In this document: piece after piece, positions 53,398 to 62,799 of the stretch
How positions within the stretch are numbered: position 1 is the stretch's first letter
Layout: each line of letters starts with the position of its first letter
Assembly: GCF_003382275.1 (NCBI RefSeq)
Contig: NZ_QTJX01000001.1
Span: 1,178,001 to 1,242,000, forward strand
Direction of reading: 5' to 3'
DNA length: 64,000 nt
Source of the DNA: Flagellimonas nanhaiensis
GTDB lineage: Bacteria > Bacteroidota > Bacteroidia > Flavobacteriales > Flavobacteriaceae
Notes under the pieces: model-generated
What the model was told of the DNA's origin: nothing
Database searches by the model: none
Seen by the model: the letters and a program-made list of their open reading frames with translations, nothing else
Translations under genes and position numbers: made by a program

Positions 53398-54213
53398 TTA
53401 GTTATTTCCCAAAATCAAGGGCAAACCATCATCTCCCGATCCCACAACAACTACTTTAGAATTTGGCGATTGTGCCAATTTAAGTGTGGCTTCAATTCCT
53501 TTGTCCTGCAAAATTTTATCTGTCAAAGACGCACTTAAAATTCTGTTCGCATCAGCCTTACCTTGAGCTTCAATACGCTGTCTTTCCGCTTCTTTTTGGG
53601 CGGTGACCAATCTAAACTCATATTCCAAGGACTCCTGCTCTTGTTTTAGTTTTCGCTCAATGGCCTCCTTAATGGTAGGTGGCAAGGTGACATCCCTTAC
53701 CAAGATTTCATCCAAAACAATATACTGATCATCAACAATTTTCTTGGTTTCTTCAAAAATCTCCTGTTGAATTGCATCCCGTTTACTAGAGTACAACTGT
53801 TCCGGGGTATATCTACCAACCACACTACGTGCCGCTGATCTAATTGTAGGTAGAATAATTCGCTGTAGATAGTTTTCCCCAATTTCCTGGTGCAGTTTTC
53901 CCAAGTCGTTATAGTTTGGTTGGTACCAAGCGGATGCATCCAGTTGAATGTCCAGTCCGTTGGAGGACAACACTTTCATTTTCTCGAAAATCTCTTGACG
54001 TCTTACCTCATAAACATAAACGCGGTTCCAAGGAGCAACCAAGTGAAATCCTTCATCTAATGGTGGTTTGTCCGTCACTACCCCACCTCCAAAGGTCCTA
54101 TACAGTACTCCTGCCTCACCGGAGCCAATAGTGACGGCCGATTTTGCAAAAATTATGATGAGGAAAATAATGACTGCTATTGTTGGCAGTGCAACTTTTG
54201 GTAATCTATCCAT
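53398..54213 (-). CDS. Prohibitin-like SPFH-domain membrane protein
   Basis: A 271-residue protein with one N-terminal membrane helix (TIAVIIFLIIIFAKSAV) and a PHB/SPFH domain (GVLYRTFGGG, TDKPPLDEGFHLVAPW, RRQEIFEKMKVLSSNGLDIQ) followed by a coiled-coil region (ERKLKQEQESLEYEFRLVTAQ pattern). Prohibitin-type proteins form membrane rings that often hold proteases. It follows the VWA gene by 14 bases on the same strand and precedes the his leader. Confidence 0.88.
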   Translation of the reverse strand: MDRLPKVALPTIAVIIFLIIIFAKSAVTIGSGEAGVLYRTFGGGVVTDKPPLDEGFHLVAPWNRVYVYEVRRQEIFEKMKVLSSNGLDIQLDASAWYQPNYNDLGKLHQEIGENYLQRIILPTIRSAARSVVGRYTPEQLYSSKRDAIQQEIFEETKKIVDDQYIVLDEILVRDVTLPPTIKEAIERKLKQEQESLEYEFRLVTAQKEAERQRIEAQGKADANRILSASLTDKILQDKGIEATLKLAQSPNSKVVVVGSGDDGLPLILGNN

Positions 54214-54227
54214 AAGTGTTCTATTTT

Positions 54228-56258
54228 TTAAATTAGTCCGTTATATTTTCTGATGAACCACTCTAGTGAAAGCGCTAAAACGATCAATCCGAGTAGTATT
54301 CGAAAATCAATTAAAGATACGACATTTTGTGTGCTTTTTTGGACAGGACGGTATTGCTCCAAGGTCAAAAGGCTATCCACTAAAGTTTCAACTTGATCCG
54401 GCATATAAACTTTTCCCTTGGTATTTTCGGCCAACTTTTGAAGTTTGCCATAATCTGCAGCCAACAATTGTTTTTCTTGATTGAAATCTAAAATCTTAAA
54501 CGACCCAGACCGCTTTAAATTTTCCTCTTCCACAGTAACAGTGAACGAGTATTCTCCTGCTTCCAAATCACTTAAGTCCACTTCATAATAGCCTCCTTTT
54601 AAAAGCATTGGGGCGTCTCTGACAAAATCTTGGTCTTTACCTTCGACTTTAATAGTCAAGTTGGCGTTGTCATCAAACTGGAAACTCTGGTCCACATAAT
54701 ACGCCCTGATTTTTGCTACGGCTGCATTATCAAAGACACGCTCATAATCCAAATCCAACCTACTTTTTTGACCATCACTAGACAAGTATACCATCAGCCT
54801 TCCCATAAAATCATCAAAAAGTTGAAAACTCTGGGTGTTCCGAAAGGTTTGCGCACGCCATTTCCAAATATCTTCTCCAAATAAAACCGCCTCCTTCTGA
54901 TTTCCTTCAGTTATGATTGAAAATAGCGGAGATTCCAAGGTTATGCCACGAATCTGTTGAAACATTAGGGTGTTTGAGCTCTTTTTGATTTCGATATCGC
55001 CCAAATTACCTGTCAAGGGTGGGAATTCATCAACATTGAACTCTCCCAAACCAAAGGTTCCAAAGGCATTGTTGATAACCGGAATCATCTCTTCCGTTTG
55101 GTTGATGTCCTCCTTAAAATAGCTGTTCTGAGCCCGGTTTAGAAAGTTCCAAGAAGTCATCCTACCCGCAATGGTGAATTTATTGGCATTGACATTTTCC
55201 AAATAATTGAAAACTTCTCTGAAACTCTGATTGGGCTGATAAAGAATAAAGATTTGAAAGTCTTCCAATTGATCTACCGTACTTGGATTTAAGATAGTAA
55301 CCGAACGTTGCTCATTACTTTCAATTGATTTTTTTATTGCCCCAAGGTCAGGATGCAACATATCTGAAATAAGAGCAATGTTCGTTTTTTCATCAATGAC
55401 CTCAATGGCTGTTTCCTTCTGATTATTGAACGTGTTTTTTTCATTATCCAACGACTCTACAATAATCCTTACGGATTTTACTCCTACCGTATTGGCCTCG
55501 GCCAGCACTTCCAATGTTCTACTATTTTGCACAGCATCAAAAGTCAAGCGCTCCCGGTGAACCGTTCGGCCATCCAAATTAATCGTTACCGTTTTTGAAA
55601 TAGAATTGGAACCGCGATATAAAATGGTTGTTTCTATAGGGAACTTATTTCGTAAAAAGGCATAGGAATTGGTGTTCAACAAACCAATTGAAATATCTTC
55701 AAAAGCTGTGGTATCTCCAATCACTACTGGGTACACTGCGGTATTTTTGCTTAAATTGGAATAATTATATTCCCTTCCCAAGGTTTGATTGCCATCTGTT
55801 AACAGTACCACGGCACTGTTATCTCCTACATAGATTTCATCAATGGTCTCGAGCGCATTGGAAATATTTGTGTTCTTTTGGTCGAATTTGATGGTGTCCA
55901 AAGATTGGATAGCCGTCCCAAAAGCATAGGATTGTACGTTGTACCTATCCTTTAGTCCTTGGTCCCCAATGATTCTATCCGAAATTTCAGGAGTAGATAT
56001 GCCCGTTATCGCTTCTTGCATCGATTCAGAATCATCCACAAGAACAATGAGGTTGGACTTCTCAATGGTAAAGTCCTTTTTTACAAATTTGGGATTGACC
56101 AATAATAACAACCCTCCAAAAAGAGCTACAAACCTAAAAAATGCCAGAAATATTCTTTGACGGCCTTTCCGAGGATTTTTATAGAAATATTGATAAAAAA
56201 CAATAATGAGCGCGGCAATCGCAGCAAGAACAATAAGGAGTACCGTGCTTATTTCCAT
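54228..56258 (-). CDS. Large VWA-domain membrane protein
   Basis: A 676-residue protein with two N-terminal membrane helices (LLIVLAAIAALIIVFYQYF and FRFVALFGGLLLLV), a VWA domain with MIDAS VDDSESM near residue 76, a long beta-rich periplasmic region, and a final C-terminal helix (ILLGLIVLALSLEWFI). The layout is common in Bacteroidetes. Function unknown. It follows fabG by 5 bases. Confidence 0.8.
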   Translation of the reverse strand: MEISTVLLIVLAAIAALIIVFYQYFYKNPRKGRQRIFLAFFRFVALFGGLLLLVNPKFVKKDFTIEKSNLIVLVDDSESMQEAITGISTPEISDRIIGDQGLKDRYNVQSYAFGTAIQSLDTIKFDQKNTNISNALETIDEIYVGDNSAVVLLTDGNQTLGREYNYSNLSKNTAVYPVVIGDTTAFEDISIGLLNTNSYAFLRNKFPIETTILYRGSNSISKTVTINLDGRTVHRERLTFDAVQNSRTLEVLAEANTVGVKSVRIIVESLDNEKNTFNNQKETAIEVIDEKTNIALISDMLHPDLGAIKKSIESNEQRSVTILNPSTVDQLEDFQIFILYQPNQSFREVFNYLENVNANKFTIAGRMTSWNFLNRAQNSYFKEDINQTEEMIPVINNAFGTFGLGEFNVDEFPPLTGNLGDIEIKKSSNTLMFQQIRGITLESPLFSIITEGNQKEAVLFGEDIWKWRAQTFRNTQSFQLFDDFMGRLMVYLSSDGQKSRLDLDYERVFDNAAVAKIRAYYVDQSFQFDDNANLTIKVEGKDQDFVRDAPMLLKGGYYEVDLSDLEAGEYSFTVTVEEENLKRSGSFKILDFNQEKQLLAADYGKLQKLAENTKGKVYMPDQVETLVDSLLTLEQYRPVQKSTQNVVSLIDFRILLGLIVLALSLEWFIRKYNGLI

Positions 56259-56263
56259 TCATT

Positions 56264-57013
56264 TTATGTTAGCATACCTCCGTCCACATTCAGGACCTGT
56301 CCAGTAACATAGGCAGAAAGATCAGATGCTAGGAACAGGCATGCGTTTGCAACATCCTCAGGGCTACCTCCTCTTTTAAGTGGAATGGCGTCCCTCCATC
56401 CTTGTACCGTCTTTTCATCCAGCTTATCTGTCATTTCGGTTTCAATAAAACCAGGAGCAATGGCATTGCAGCGTATATTCCTAGAGCCCAATTCCAAGGC
56501 AACAGACTTTGTAAATCCGATCATACCTGCTTTGGAAGCAGCATAGTTCGTTTGTCCAGCATTTCCTTTAACTCCAACAACACTACTCATATTAATTATT
56601 GAACCTTGGCGTTGTTTAAGCATGGTACGTTGCACGGCCTTGGTCATGTTAAATACCGATTTCAAATTGATTTCAATTACTTTATCAAAGTCCTCCTCAC
56701 CCATACGCATGAGCAACTTATCTTTGGTAATTCCGGCATTATTGATGAGAACATCGATGGTGCCATCAAAATCCTCAAGCACCTGTTTTACCAATTCTTC
56801 TGATTCAGCAAAGCTGGCAGCGTTACTTTTATAGGCCTTGGCTTTTACACCCATATCCGAAATTTCCTTCTCAAGTTCCAAAGCCGGACCTTCGCTGGAG
56901 CTGTAGGTAAAGGCCACATTGGCACCATGTTTTCCAAATATTTGGGCTATCCCTTTTCCAATTCCTCTACTTGCTCCGGTTATGATTACATTCTTTCCTT
57001 CTAATAATTTCAT
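56264..57013 (-). CDS. fabG: 3-oxoacyl-[acyl-carrier-protein] reductase
   Basis: A 249-residue short-chain dehydrogenase with the NADPH loop TGASRGIGKG, INNAG, and the catalytic Ser...YAASKAG site. The C-terminus SAYVTGQVLNVDGGM matches FabG. It reduces beta-ketoacyl-ACP in fatty-acid elongation. It has its own candidate promoter and a terminator between it and sucD. Confidence 0.94.
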   Translation of the reverse strand: MKLLEGKNVIITGASRGIGKGIAQIFGKHGANVAFTYSSSEGPALELEKEISDMGVKAKAYKSNAASFAESEELVKQVLEDFDGTIDVLINNAGITKDKLLMRMGEEDFDKVIEINLKSVFNMTKAVQRTMLKQRQGSIINMSSVVGVKGNAGQTNYAASKAGMIGFTKSVALELGSRNIRCNAIAPGFIETEMTDKLDEKTVQGWRDAIPLKRGGSPEDVANACLFLASDLSAYVTGQVLNVDGGMLT

Positions 57014-57042
57014 AGGTCGGTATTGTTTGAGTGGTTATCAAT

Positions 57043-57050
57043 CAAATATA
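57043..57050 (-). promoter_or_regulatory. Candidate -7 box for fabG
   Basis: Minus-strand TATATTTG, an exact TAnnTTTG, 30 bases before the fabG ATG and directly after the sucD terminator. No well-spaced -33 TTG. Confidence 0.45.
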
Positions 57051-57071
57051 GTTGTTGTTTATGTTCTACGT

Positions 57072-57100
57072 AAAAAAAATCCCGTTTTTACACGGGATTT
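57072..57100 (-). terminator. Rho-independent terminator after sucD
   Basis: A 9-bp stem (AAATCCCGT and ACGGGATTT) with a 6-base loop, followed on the minus strand by a run of T bases. It begins 21 bases past the sucD stop. Confidence 0.85.
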
Positions 57101-57120
57101 AGAATAGTTTTAACGGTTGG

Positions 57121-57993
57121 CTATCCAACCACTTCTTTTACTTTAGCGCCTATTTCTGCAGGAGAATCAACTACGTGGATACCGCATTCGCTCATAATTC
57201 TCTTTTTGGCCTGAGCAGTATCATCACTACCGCCAACTATTGCACCTGCATGTCCCATAGTTCTACCTGCTGGAGCAGTTTCTCCGGCAATGAAACCTAC
57301 AATAGGCTTTTTACTTCCGCTTTCTTTGTACCATCTTGCTGCATCACCTTCAAGTTGACCACCAATCTCACCAATCATCACCACACATTCAGTTTCTGGG
57401 TCATTGATCAACAGCTCAACTGCTTCTTTGGTAGTAGTTCCGATTATAGGGTCTCCCCCAATTCCGATAGCGGTAGTAATTCCAAGTCCTTGTCTTACCA
57501 CCTGATCGGCAGCTTCGTAGGTAAGTGTTCCAGATTTGGACACAATTCCCACATTACCTTTTTTAAATACAAAACCGGGCATGATACCAACTTTGGCCTC
57601 TCCTGGAGTTATAACACCTGGGCAATTAGGTCCAACTAGCGTACAATCCAAATCCTTGATGTAGTCATTTGCCTTGACCATATCCGCAACAGGAATTCCC
57701 TCGGTAATGGTAATAATAACTTTTATTCCGGCACTTGCGGCTTCCATAATTGCATCTGCGGCGAACGCTGGTGGCACAAAAATGATTGAAGTATCTGCAC
57801 CAACTTCTTTTACAGCAGCTTCCACAGTATTGAAAACAGGTTTCCCAAGATGTTCTTGCCCCCCTTTTCCTGGGGTTACACCACCTACAACATTAGTTCC
57901 GTATTCAATCATCTGTTCTGCATGGAAAGTACCTTCACTTCCAGTAAAACCTTGTACTATTATTTTTGAATCTTTGTTTACTAAGACGCTCAT
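57121..57993 (-). CDS. sucD: Succinate-CoA ligase alpha subunit
   Basis: A 290-residue subunit of the TCA-cycle succinyl-CoA synthetase. CoA-binding domain: [16 protein letters not shown] and [10 protein letters not shown]. The phosphohistidine region [19 protein letters not shown] is intact. The beta subunit sucC is not in view. It lies 59 bases downstream of the lpxD-like gene; a TATTTTTG box at 58014-58021 could be a promoter. Confidence 0.96.
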   Translation of the reverse strand: MSVLVNKDSKIIVQGFTGSEGTFHAEQMIEYGTNVVGGVTPGKGGQEHLGKPVFNTVEAAVKEVGADTSIIFVPPAFAADAIMEAASAGIKVIITITEGIPVADMVKANDYIKDLDCTLVGPNCPGVITPGEAKVGIMPGFVFKKGNVGIVSKSGTLTYEAADQVVRQGLGITTAIGIGGDPIIGTTTKEAVELLINDPETECVVMIGEIGGQLEGDAARWYKESGSKKPIVGFIAGETAPAGRTMGHAGAIVGGSDDTAQAKKRIMSECGIHVVDSPAEIGAKVKEVVG

Positions 57994-58013
57994 ATGTTAA
58001 ACTTAATTAAGTG

Positions 58014-58021
58014 CAAAAATA
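58014..58021 (-). promoter_or_regulatory. Candidate -7 box for sucD
   Basis: Minus-strand TATTTTTG fits TAnnTTTG and lies 20 bases upstream of the sucD ATG; no -33 element is evident. Confidence 0.3.
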
Positions 58022-58052
58022 TACTTTGCCCCGGGTTTTGTCTATTGATTTT

Positions 58053-58988
58053 TTAATTCTTTTTCAATTTTTGAAATATCTCTGGAATCTTTTTTACGTG
58101 CGCCAATTGTTTGAGCTTTTCCCGAGCTTCTTCAGCCGGACTACCGAAATAGGTTTTTCCGCCTTCCAGGGATTTGGAGATTCCTGATTGGGCCAGAATT
58201 ACCGCTTTTTTACCAATGGTAATTCCGCTAATAACACCAACTTGACCCCAAAGGGTCACTTCATCTTCAATTACCACACATCCAGCAATACCTACATGGG
58301 AGGCAATCAAACATTTTTTACCAATCACGGTATCATGGCCAACTTGAATTTGATTATCCAGTTTGGAACCTTCTTTTATCGTGGTATCACCGGTGACACC
58401 CCTATCTATGGTACAGGATGCTCCAATATCTACATTGTTCTCGATGACAACTCGACCTCCAGAAAGTAATTTATCAAATCCTTCTGGTCTATTTTTATAA
58501 TAAAAGGCATCAGCTCCCAATACCGTACCACTATGAATGGTTACATTGTCACCGATCACGCACCTATCGTATATGGATACATTGGGATGAATGACACAAT
58601 TCTTGCCAATTTCCACCTGGTTTCCAATAAAAACATTGGGCTGAATGGTAGTGCCTTCACCTATTTGTGCAGTTTTGGCAATTGAAGTGTTTGAAGATTC
58701 AAACGGATGAAAAAACCGGGTCAATTTATTGAAATCCCTAAAGGGGTCATCGGAAATCAACAATGCTTTGCCTTCCGGGCAGTCCACCTTTTTGTTGATC
58801 AAGACTACCGTGGCCTTTGATTCGAGTGCTTTGTCATAGTATTTGGGATGATCTACAAAAACAATGTCGCCCTCTTCTACCACATGAATCTCGTTCATGC
58901 CCAAAACAGGGAAACTTTCATCCCCAACAAATTCAGCATCTATTATTTGGGAAATCTCCTTGAGGGTGTAGATTTTAGGAAACTTCAC
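58053..58988 (-). CDS. LpxD-like acyltransferase, second copy
   Basis: A 311-residue left-handed beta-helix protein similar to the LpxD encoded at 61739-62776. It keeps the probable active-site His in LDNQIQVGHD and the N-terminal uridine-binding-like domain, but the usual GADGFGF motif reads GADAFYY. It could be a UDP-3-O-acylglucosamine N-acyltransferase with different acyl or substrate preference, or act on another sugar. The start is GTG; it begins 5 bases after efp ends, in the lipid A block. Confidence 0.82.
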   Translation of the reverse strand: MKFPKIYTLKEISQIIDAEFVGDESFPVLGMNEIHVVEEGDIVFVDHPKYYDKALESKATVVLINKKVDCPEGKALLISDDPFRDFNKLTRFFHPFESSNTSIAKTAQIGEGTTIQPNVFIGNQVEIGKNCVIHPNVSIYDRCVIGDNVTIHSGTVLGADAFYYKNRPEGFDKLLSGGRVVIENNVDIGASCTIDRGVTGDTTIKEGSKLDNQIQVGHDTVIGKKCLIASHVGIAGCVVIEDEVTLWGQVGVISGITIGKKAVILAQSGISKSLEGGKTYFGSPAEEAREKLKQLAHVKKIPEIFQKLKKN

Positions 58989-58993
58989 TTCCT

Positions 58994-59560
58994 CTACTCT
59001 TTAGCACGTTCTATGTAAGCTCCTTTTTCTGTATCCACCTTTATTTTATCACCTTCATTGATGAAAAGCGGAACATTTATTCTGGCTCCAGTTTCTACCG
59101 TAGCAGGTTTGGTAGCGTTGGTAGCAGTGTTTCCCTTTACCCCAGGCTCTGTATGGGTCACCTCCAAAATAACACTTGCGGGCATTTCCACAGAAAGGGG
59201 CATACTATCCTCTGTGTTGAAGATAATAGTTACCACTTCTCCTTCTTTCAACAAATCCGGAGAGTCCAGGGAATCTTTTTGCAAGGAAATCTGATTGTAG
59301 TCGTCCGTATTCATAAAATGGAAAGTATCTCCCTCTGGATATAGATACTGGTAAGACCTTGTTTCTACCCGTACGTCCTCAATCTTGTGACCTGCCGAAA
59401 AGGTATTGTCTATTACTTTTCCAGAAGTGACACTTTTTAGTTTGGTCCTAACAAAAGCTGGACCTTTACCTGGCTTAACATGGAGGAACTCCACAATTTT
59501 ATAAATATCATTGTTGTACTTGATGCACAATCCTTTACGTATGTCTGATGTACTTGCCAT
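58994..59560 (-). CDS. efp: Elongation factor P
   Basis: A 188-residue EF-P with three beta-barrel domains; the tip lysine lies in LHVKPGKGPAFVRTKLK near residue 31. It relieves ribosome stalling at polyproline. Between lpxA and the second lpxD in one transcription unit. Length and domains are normal. Confidence 0.97.
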   Translation of the reverse strand: MASTSDIRKGLCIKYNNDIYKIVEFLHVKPGKGPAFVRTKLKSVTSGKVIDNTFSAGHKIEDVRVETRSYQYLYPEGDTFHFMNTDDYNQISLQKDSLDSPDLLKEGEVVTIIFNTEDSMPLSVEMPASVILEVTHTEPGVKGNTATNATKPATVETGARINVPLFINEGDKIKVDTEKGAYIERAKE

Positions 59561-59564
59561 ATGC

Positions 59565-60350
59565 TTAATTTGAACTAAAATAACCTTTCATAATTCCTCG
59601 CTGCGAATCTCTAATGAACTGAAGAATCTCATCCCTTTCCGGTGTAGCTTCCATTTCGGCCTCGATAATGGATGCAGCCTGGGAGTTGTTATAGTTTTTT
59701 TGATATAGTATTCTATAAATATTTTGAATCTCTCTGATTTTATGGGCCTCAAAACCTCTCCTTCTCAATCCTACGGAATTTATCCCAACATAAGAAAGTG
59801 GTTCTCTTGCCGCTTTGACGTAAGGAGGGACATCTTTTCTTACCAAAGAACCTCCGGTAACAAAAGCATGGTTTCCTATGGAAACAAATTGATGTACTGC
59901 CACCATTCCCGCCAAAACCACATTTTTACCTATGGTAACGTGACCTGCCAAAGTAGAATTATTACTGAAGATACAGCCATCATCTACCAAACAGTCGTGC
60001 GCAATATGACAATAGGCCATAATCAAGCAATTGTTCCCGATAACGGTTTTCATACGGTCTGAAGTACCTTTATTTATGGTGGCACATTCCCGTATGGTAG
60101 TATTATCCCCAATATGTACCGTAGTCTCTTCTCCCTGGTATTTTAAATCTTGAGGCATAGCAGATATGACTGCTCCGGGAAAAATGTTACAATTTTTTCC
60201 TATTCGGGCCCCCTCCATTATGGTAACATTGGAACCTATCCATGTACCCTCACCGATCGTAACGTTATTATGAATGGTGGTAAAGGGCTCAATAACCACA
60301 TTTTTGGCAATCTTGGCCCCAGGGTGTACATATGCTAGAGGTTGGTTCAT
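59565..60350 (-). CDS. lpxA: UDP-N-acetylglucosamine acyltransferase
   Basis: A 261-residue hexapeptide-repeat enzyme, first step of lipid A synthesis. Active-site His lies in AYCHIAHDCLV; the C-terminal helical domain begins around RRRGFEAHKIREIQ. It starts one base after lpxC-fabZ ends. Confidence 0.97.
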   Translation of the reverse strand: MNQPLAYVHPGAKIAKNVVIEPFTTIHNNVTIGEGTWIGSNVTIMEGARIGKNCNIFPGAVISAMPQDLKYQGEETTVHIGDNTTIRECATINKGTSDRMKTVIGNNCLIMAYCHIAHDCLVDDGCIFSNNSTLAGHVTIGKNVVLAGMVAVHQFVSIGNHAFVTGGSLVRKDVPPYVKAAREPLSYVGINSVGLRRRGFEAHKIREIQNIYRILYQKNYNNSQAASIIEAEMEATPERDEILQFIRDSQRGIMKGYFSSN

Positions 60351-60351
60351 A

Positions 60352-61764
60352 CTAATCTCCTTTTACTTTTACAATTTGTGCCATTATTTCTGCTTCGGAG
60401 ACAAGTCTTCCATTGGCATAAGCCCTTGCCTGCATTTGACAAATTCCTCGACGGATAGGTGTCATTAAATCCAATTTAAAAATCAATGTGTCTCCAGGAA
60501 CAACTTGCTGTTTGTAGCGAACATTATCGATTTTTAAGAGATAGGTCAAATAATTTTCGGGGTCTGGAACGGTACTCAAAACCAAAATCCCTCCTGTTTG
60601 TGCCATTGCTTCAAGTTGCAAGACACCCGGCATTACAGGTGATCCAGGGAAGTGCCCCACAAAGAAAGGCTCGTTCATGGTCACATTCTTTATTCCGATA
60701 ACATGTTCATCGGACAATTCCAAGATTCTGTCCACTAATAGAAATGGTGGTCTATGCGGAAGCATTTGCATAATTTGGTTAATATCTTTAACCGGAGTAG
60801 CATGCAAATCAACTTCGGGCACATAGTTCCTTCGTTCCTGTTTAATAATTTTTTGAAGCTTTTTGGCAAATTGGGTGTTCACAAAATGTCCGGGCTTATT
60901 GGCTATCACTTTACCACGTATTCTGGTGCCTGTCAATGCCAAATCCCCAACCACATCAAGCAGTTTATGTCTTGCCGCCTCATTAGGGTGATGTAGCGTT
61001 AGATTATCAAGGATACCGTTAGGCTTAACCGAAAGTTTTTTCTTGTTGAATGCCTTTTCCAATTTTTTCATTGTGGATTGGGATATTTCCTTATCCACAT
61101 AAACAATGGCGTTATTTAGGTCTCCACCTTTTATAAGTCCATGCTCTAAAAGCATTTCCAATTCATGCAAAAAACTGAAAGTACGCGCATCAGCGATTTC
61201 GGTTTTGAAATCAGAAATTTTGGACAAGGTGGCATTCTGGGTTCCCAGAACCTTAGTGCCAAAGTCAACCATAGTAGTTATCTGATAGTGATCCGCCGGA
61301 ATAACGGTGATCTCACTGCCAGTAGCTTCATCTTTATAGGAAATGACATCCTTTACCACATATTCTTCTCGACTTTGCTCTTGCTCAACAATCCCGGCTT
61401 TTTCCAAAGCTTCCACAAAAAACTTGGACGACCCATCCATAATTGGTGGCTCCGGGGCATCAAGCTCAATTAGCACATTATCAATATCAAGTCCTACCAA
61501 AGCTGCCAGCACATGCTCGGAAGTTTGGATTTTGACCCCATTTTTTTCAAGGTTGGTCCCTCTTTGGGTGTTTACTACATAATTGGCATCTGCCTCTATT
61601 ATAGGCTCTCCCTCAAGGTCTACTCTTTTAAATGCAAAGCCATGGTTTTCCTTTGCCGGAACAAAGTTCATGGTCACATTTTCCCCAGTGTGCAACCCTA
61701 CTCCTTGTAGCGTTACTTTTTCATTTATGGTGCGTTGCTTATTGCTCGTTTTGCCCACCTTCAA
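60352..61764 (-). CDS. lpxC: Fused LpxC deacetylase / FabZ dehydratase
   Basis: A 470-residue fusion, as is usual in Bacteroidetes. LpxC part (1-310): [14 protein letters not shown], zinc-binding SEHVLAAL, and [14 protein letters not shown]. FabZ part (320-470): [13 protein letters not shown] and [19 protein letters not shown], with catalytic His and Glu. It joins the committed step of lipid A synthesis with fatty-acid dehydration. No ATG is available; the start is TTG 61764 or GTG 61758, inside the 3' end of lpxD. Confidence 0.95.
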   Translation of the reverse strand: MKVGKTSNKQRTINEKVTLQGVGLHTGENVTMNFVPAKENHGFAFKRVDLEGEPIIEADANYVVNTQRGTNLEKNGVKIQTSEHVLAALVGLDIDNVLIELDAPEPPIMDGSSKFFVEALEKAGIVEQEQSREEYVVKDVISYKDEATGSEITVIPADHYQITTMVDFGTKVLGTQNATLSKISDFKTEIADARTFSFLHELEMLLEHGLIKGGDLNNAIVYVDKEISQSTMKKLEKAFNKKKLSVKPNGILDNLTLHHPNEAARHKLLDVVGDLALTGTRIRGKVIANKPGHFVNTQFAKKLQKIIKQERRNYVPEVDLHATPVKDINQIMQMLPHRPPFLLVDRILELSDEHVIGIKNVTMNEPFFVGHFPGSPVMPGVLQLEAMAQTGGILVLSTVPDPENYLTYLLKIDNVRYKQQVVPGDTLIFKLDLMTPIRRGICQMQARAYANGRLVSEAEIMAQIVKVKGD

Positions 61765-62776
61765 TATTTTTTTCTATGTTGGTGATTTTATTTACCAGCT
61801 TTGGTAAATTTTTAAAGTGTACATAAGATTTGTTGTAGTCTCCGTAGTTAAGTGCAGGAGACCCTTGAAGCACTTCATCGTCCTTGACATTGCGTCCAAT
61901 TCCTGACTGTGCTTGTATTTTAACCCTATCTCCTATAGTTATATGTCCTACAATACCCACTTGCCCCCCAATTAGGCAGTTCTTTCCTATTTTGGTGGAA
62001 CCTGCAATTCCTGTTTGGGCTGCAATGGCAGTGTGTTCGCCAATTTCAACATTATGGGCAATTTGAATCTGATTGTCCAACTTCACCCCTTTTCGAAGTA
62101 TAGTGGACCCCAATGTCGCGCGATCAATAGTAGTACCTGCCCCTACATCTACATTATCCTCTAAGATAACATTCCCGGTCTGTGGCACTTTACTGTATTC
62201 ACCATTGGCATTTGGTGTGAATCCAAATCCATCAGCTCCAATTATTGCTCCGCTATGAATAACACAACCATTTCCAATAATGGATTCGGAATAGATCTTG
62301 GCCCCGGCAAATACCAATACGTCATCACCTATGACCACATTATCGCCAATGTATACGTTGGGATATATTTTTGCATTTTTCCCAATCTTCACATTCTCTC
62401 CTAAATAGGAAAAAGCTCCTAGGTAAAATCCTTCGCCATAAACTGCGCTCTGAGACACAAAAGATGGACTTTCTATACCTACTTTATTGTTTTTGACCTG
62501 ATTGTAATATTCCAACAACTTGGAAAAAGATTTGTAAGCATCATCGACCTTGATCAAAGTAGTGGATAATGCCTGTTCAGGAATAAAGTCCTTGTTGACA
62601 ATGGTAATGGAAGCCCTAGTGGAATAGATATACGAAGTATATTTGGGGTTGGCCAGAAAGGTCAGGGAGCCTTTCTCCCCTTCCTCGATCTTGGATAGTT
62701 TATGGACAGCTATCTGAGGATTTCCCTCAACTTCTCCCTCTAGGATTCCTGCAATTTGGGTAGCTGTAAATTTCAT
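61739..62776 (-). CDS. lpxD: UDP-3-O-(3-hydroxyacyl)glucosamine N-acyltransferase
   Basis: A 345-residue enzyme, third step of lipid A synthesis. N-terminal uridine-binding domain ([17 protein letters not shown]), left-handed beta-helix with the active-site region [15 protein letters not shown] and [10 protein letters not shown], and a C-terminal helix. ATG at 62776 is the family start; 17 upstream codons are discarded. It overlaps lpxC-fabZ by 26 bases. Confidence 0.97.
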   Translation of the reverse strand: MKFTATQIAGILEGEVEGNPQIAVHKLSKIEEGEKGSLTFLANPKYTSYIYSTRASITIVNKDFIPEQALSTTLIKVDDAYKSFSKLLEYYNQVKNNKVGIESPSFVSQSAVYGEGFYLGAFSYLGENVKIGKNAKIYPNVYIGDNVVIGDDVLVFAGAKIYSESIIGNGCVIHSGAIIGADGFGFTPNANGEYSKVPQTGNVILEDNVDVGAGTTIDRATLGSTILRKGVKLDNQIQIAHNVEIGEHTAIAAQTGIAGSTKIGKNCLIGGQVGIVGHITIGDRVKIQAQSGIGRNVKDDEVLQGSPALNYGDYNKSYVHFKNLPKLVNKITNIEKNIEGGQNEQ

Positions 62777-62799
62777 TTGTGCAAAAGTAACAAAATTTG

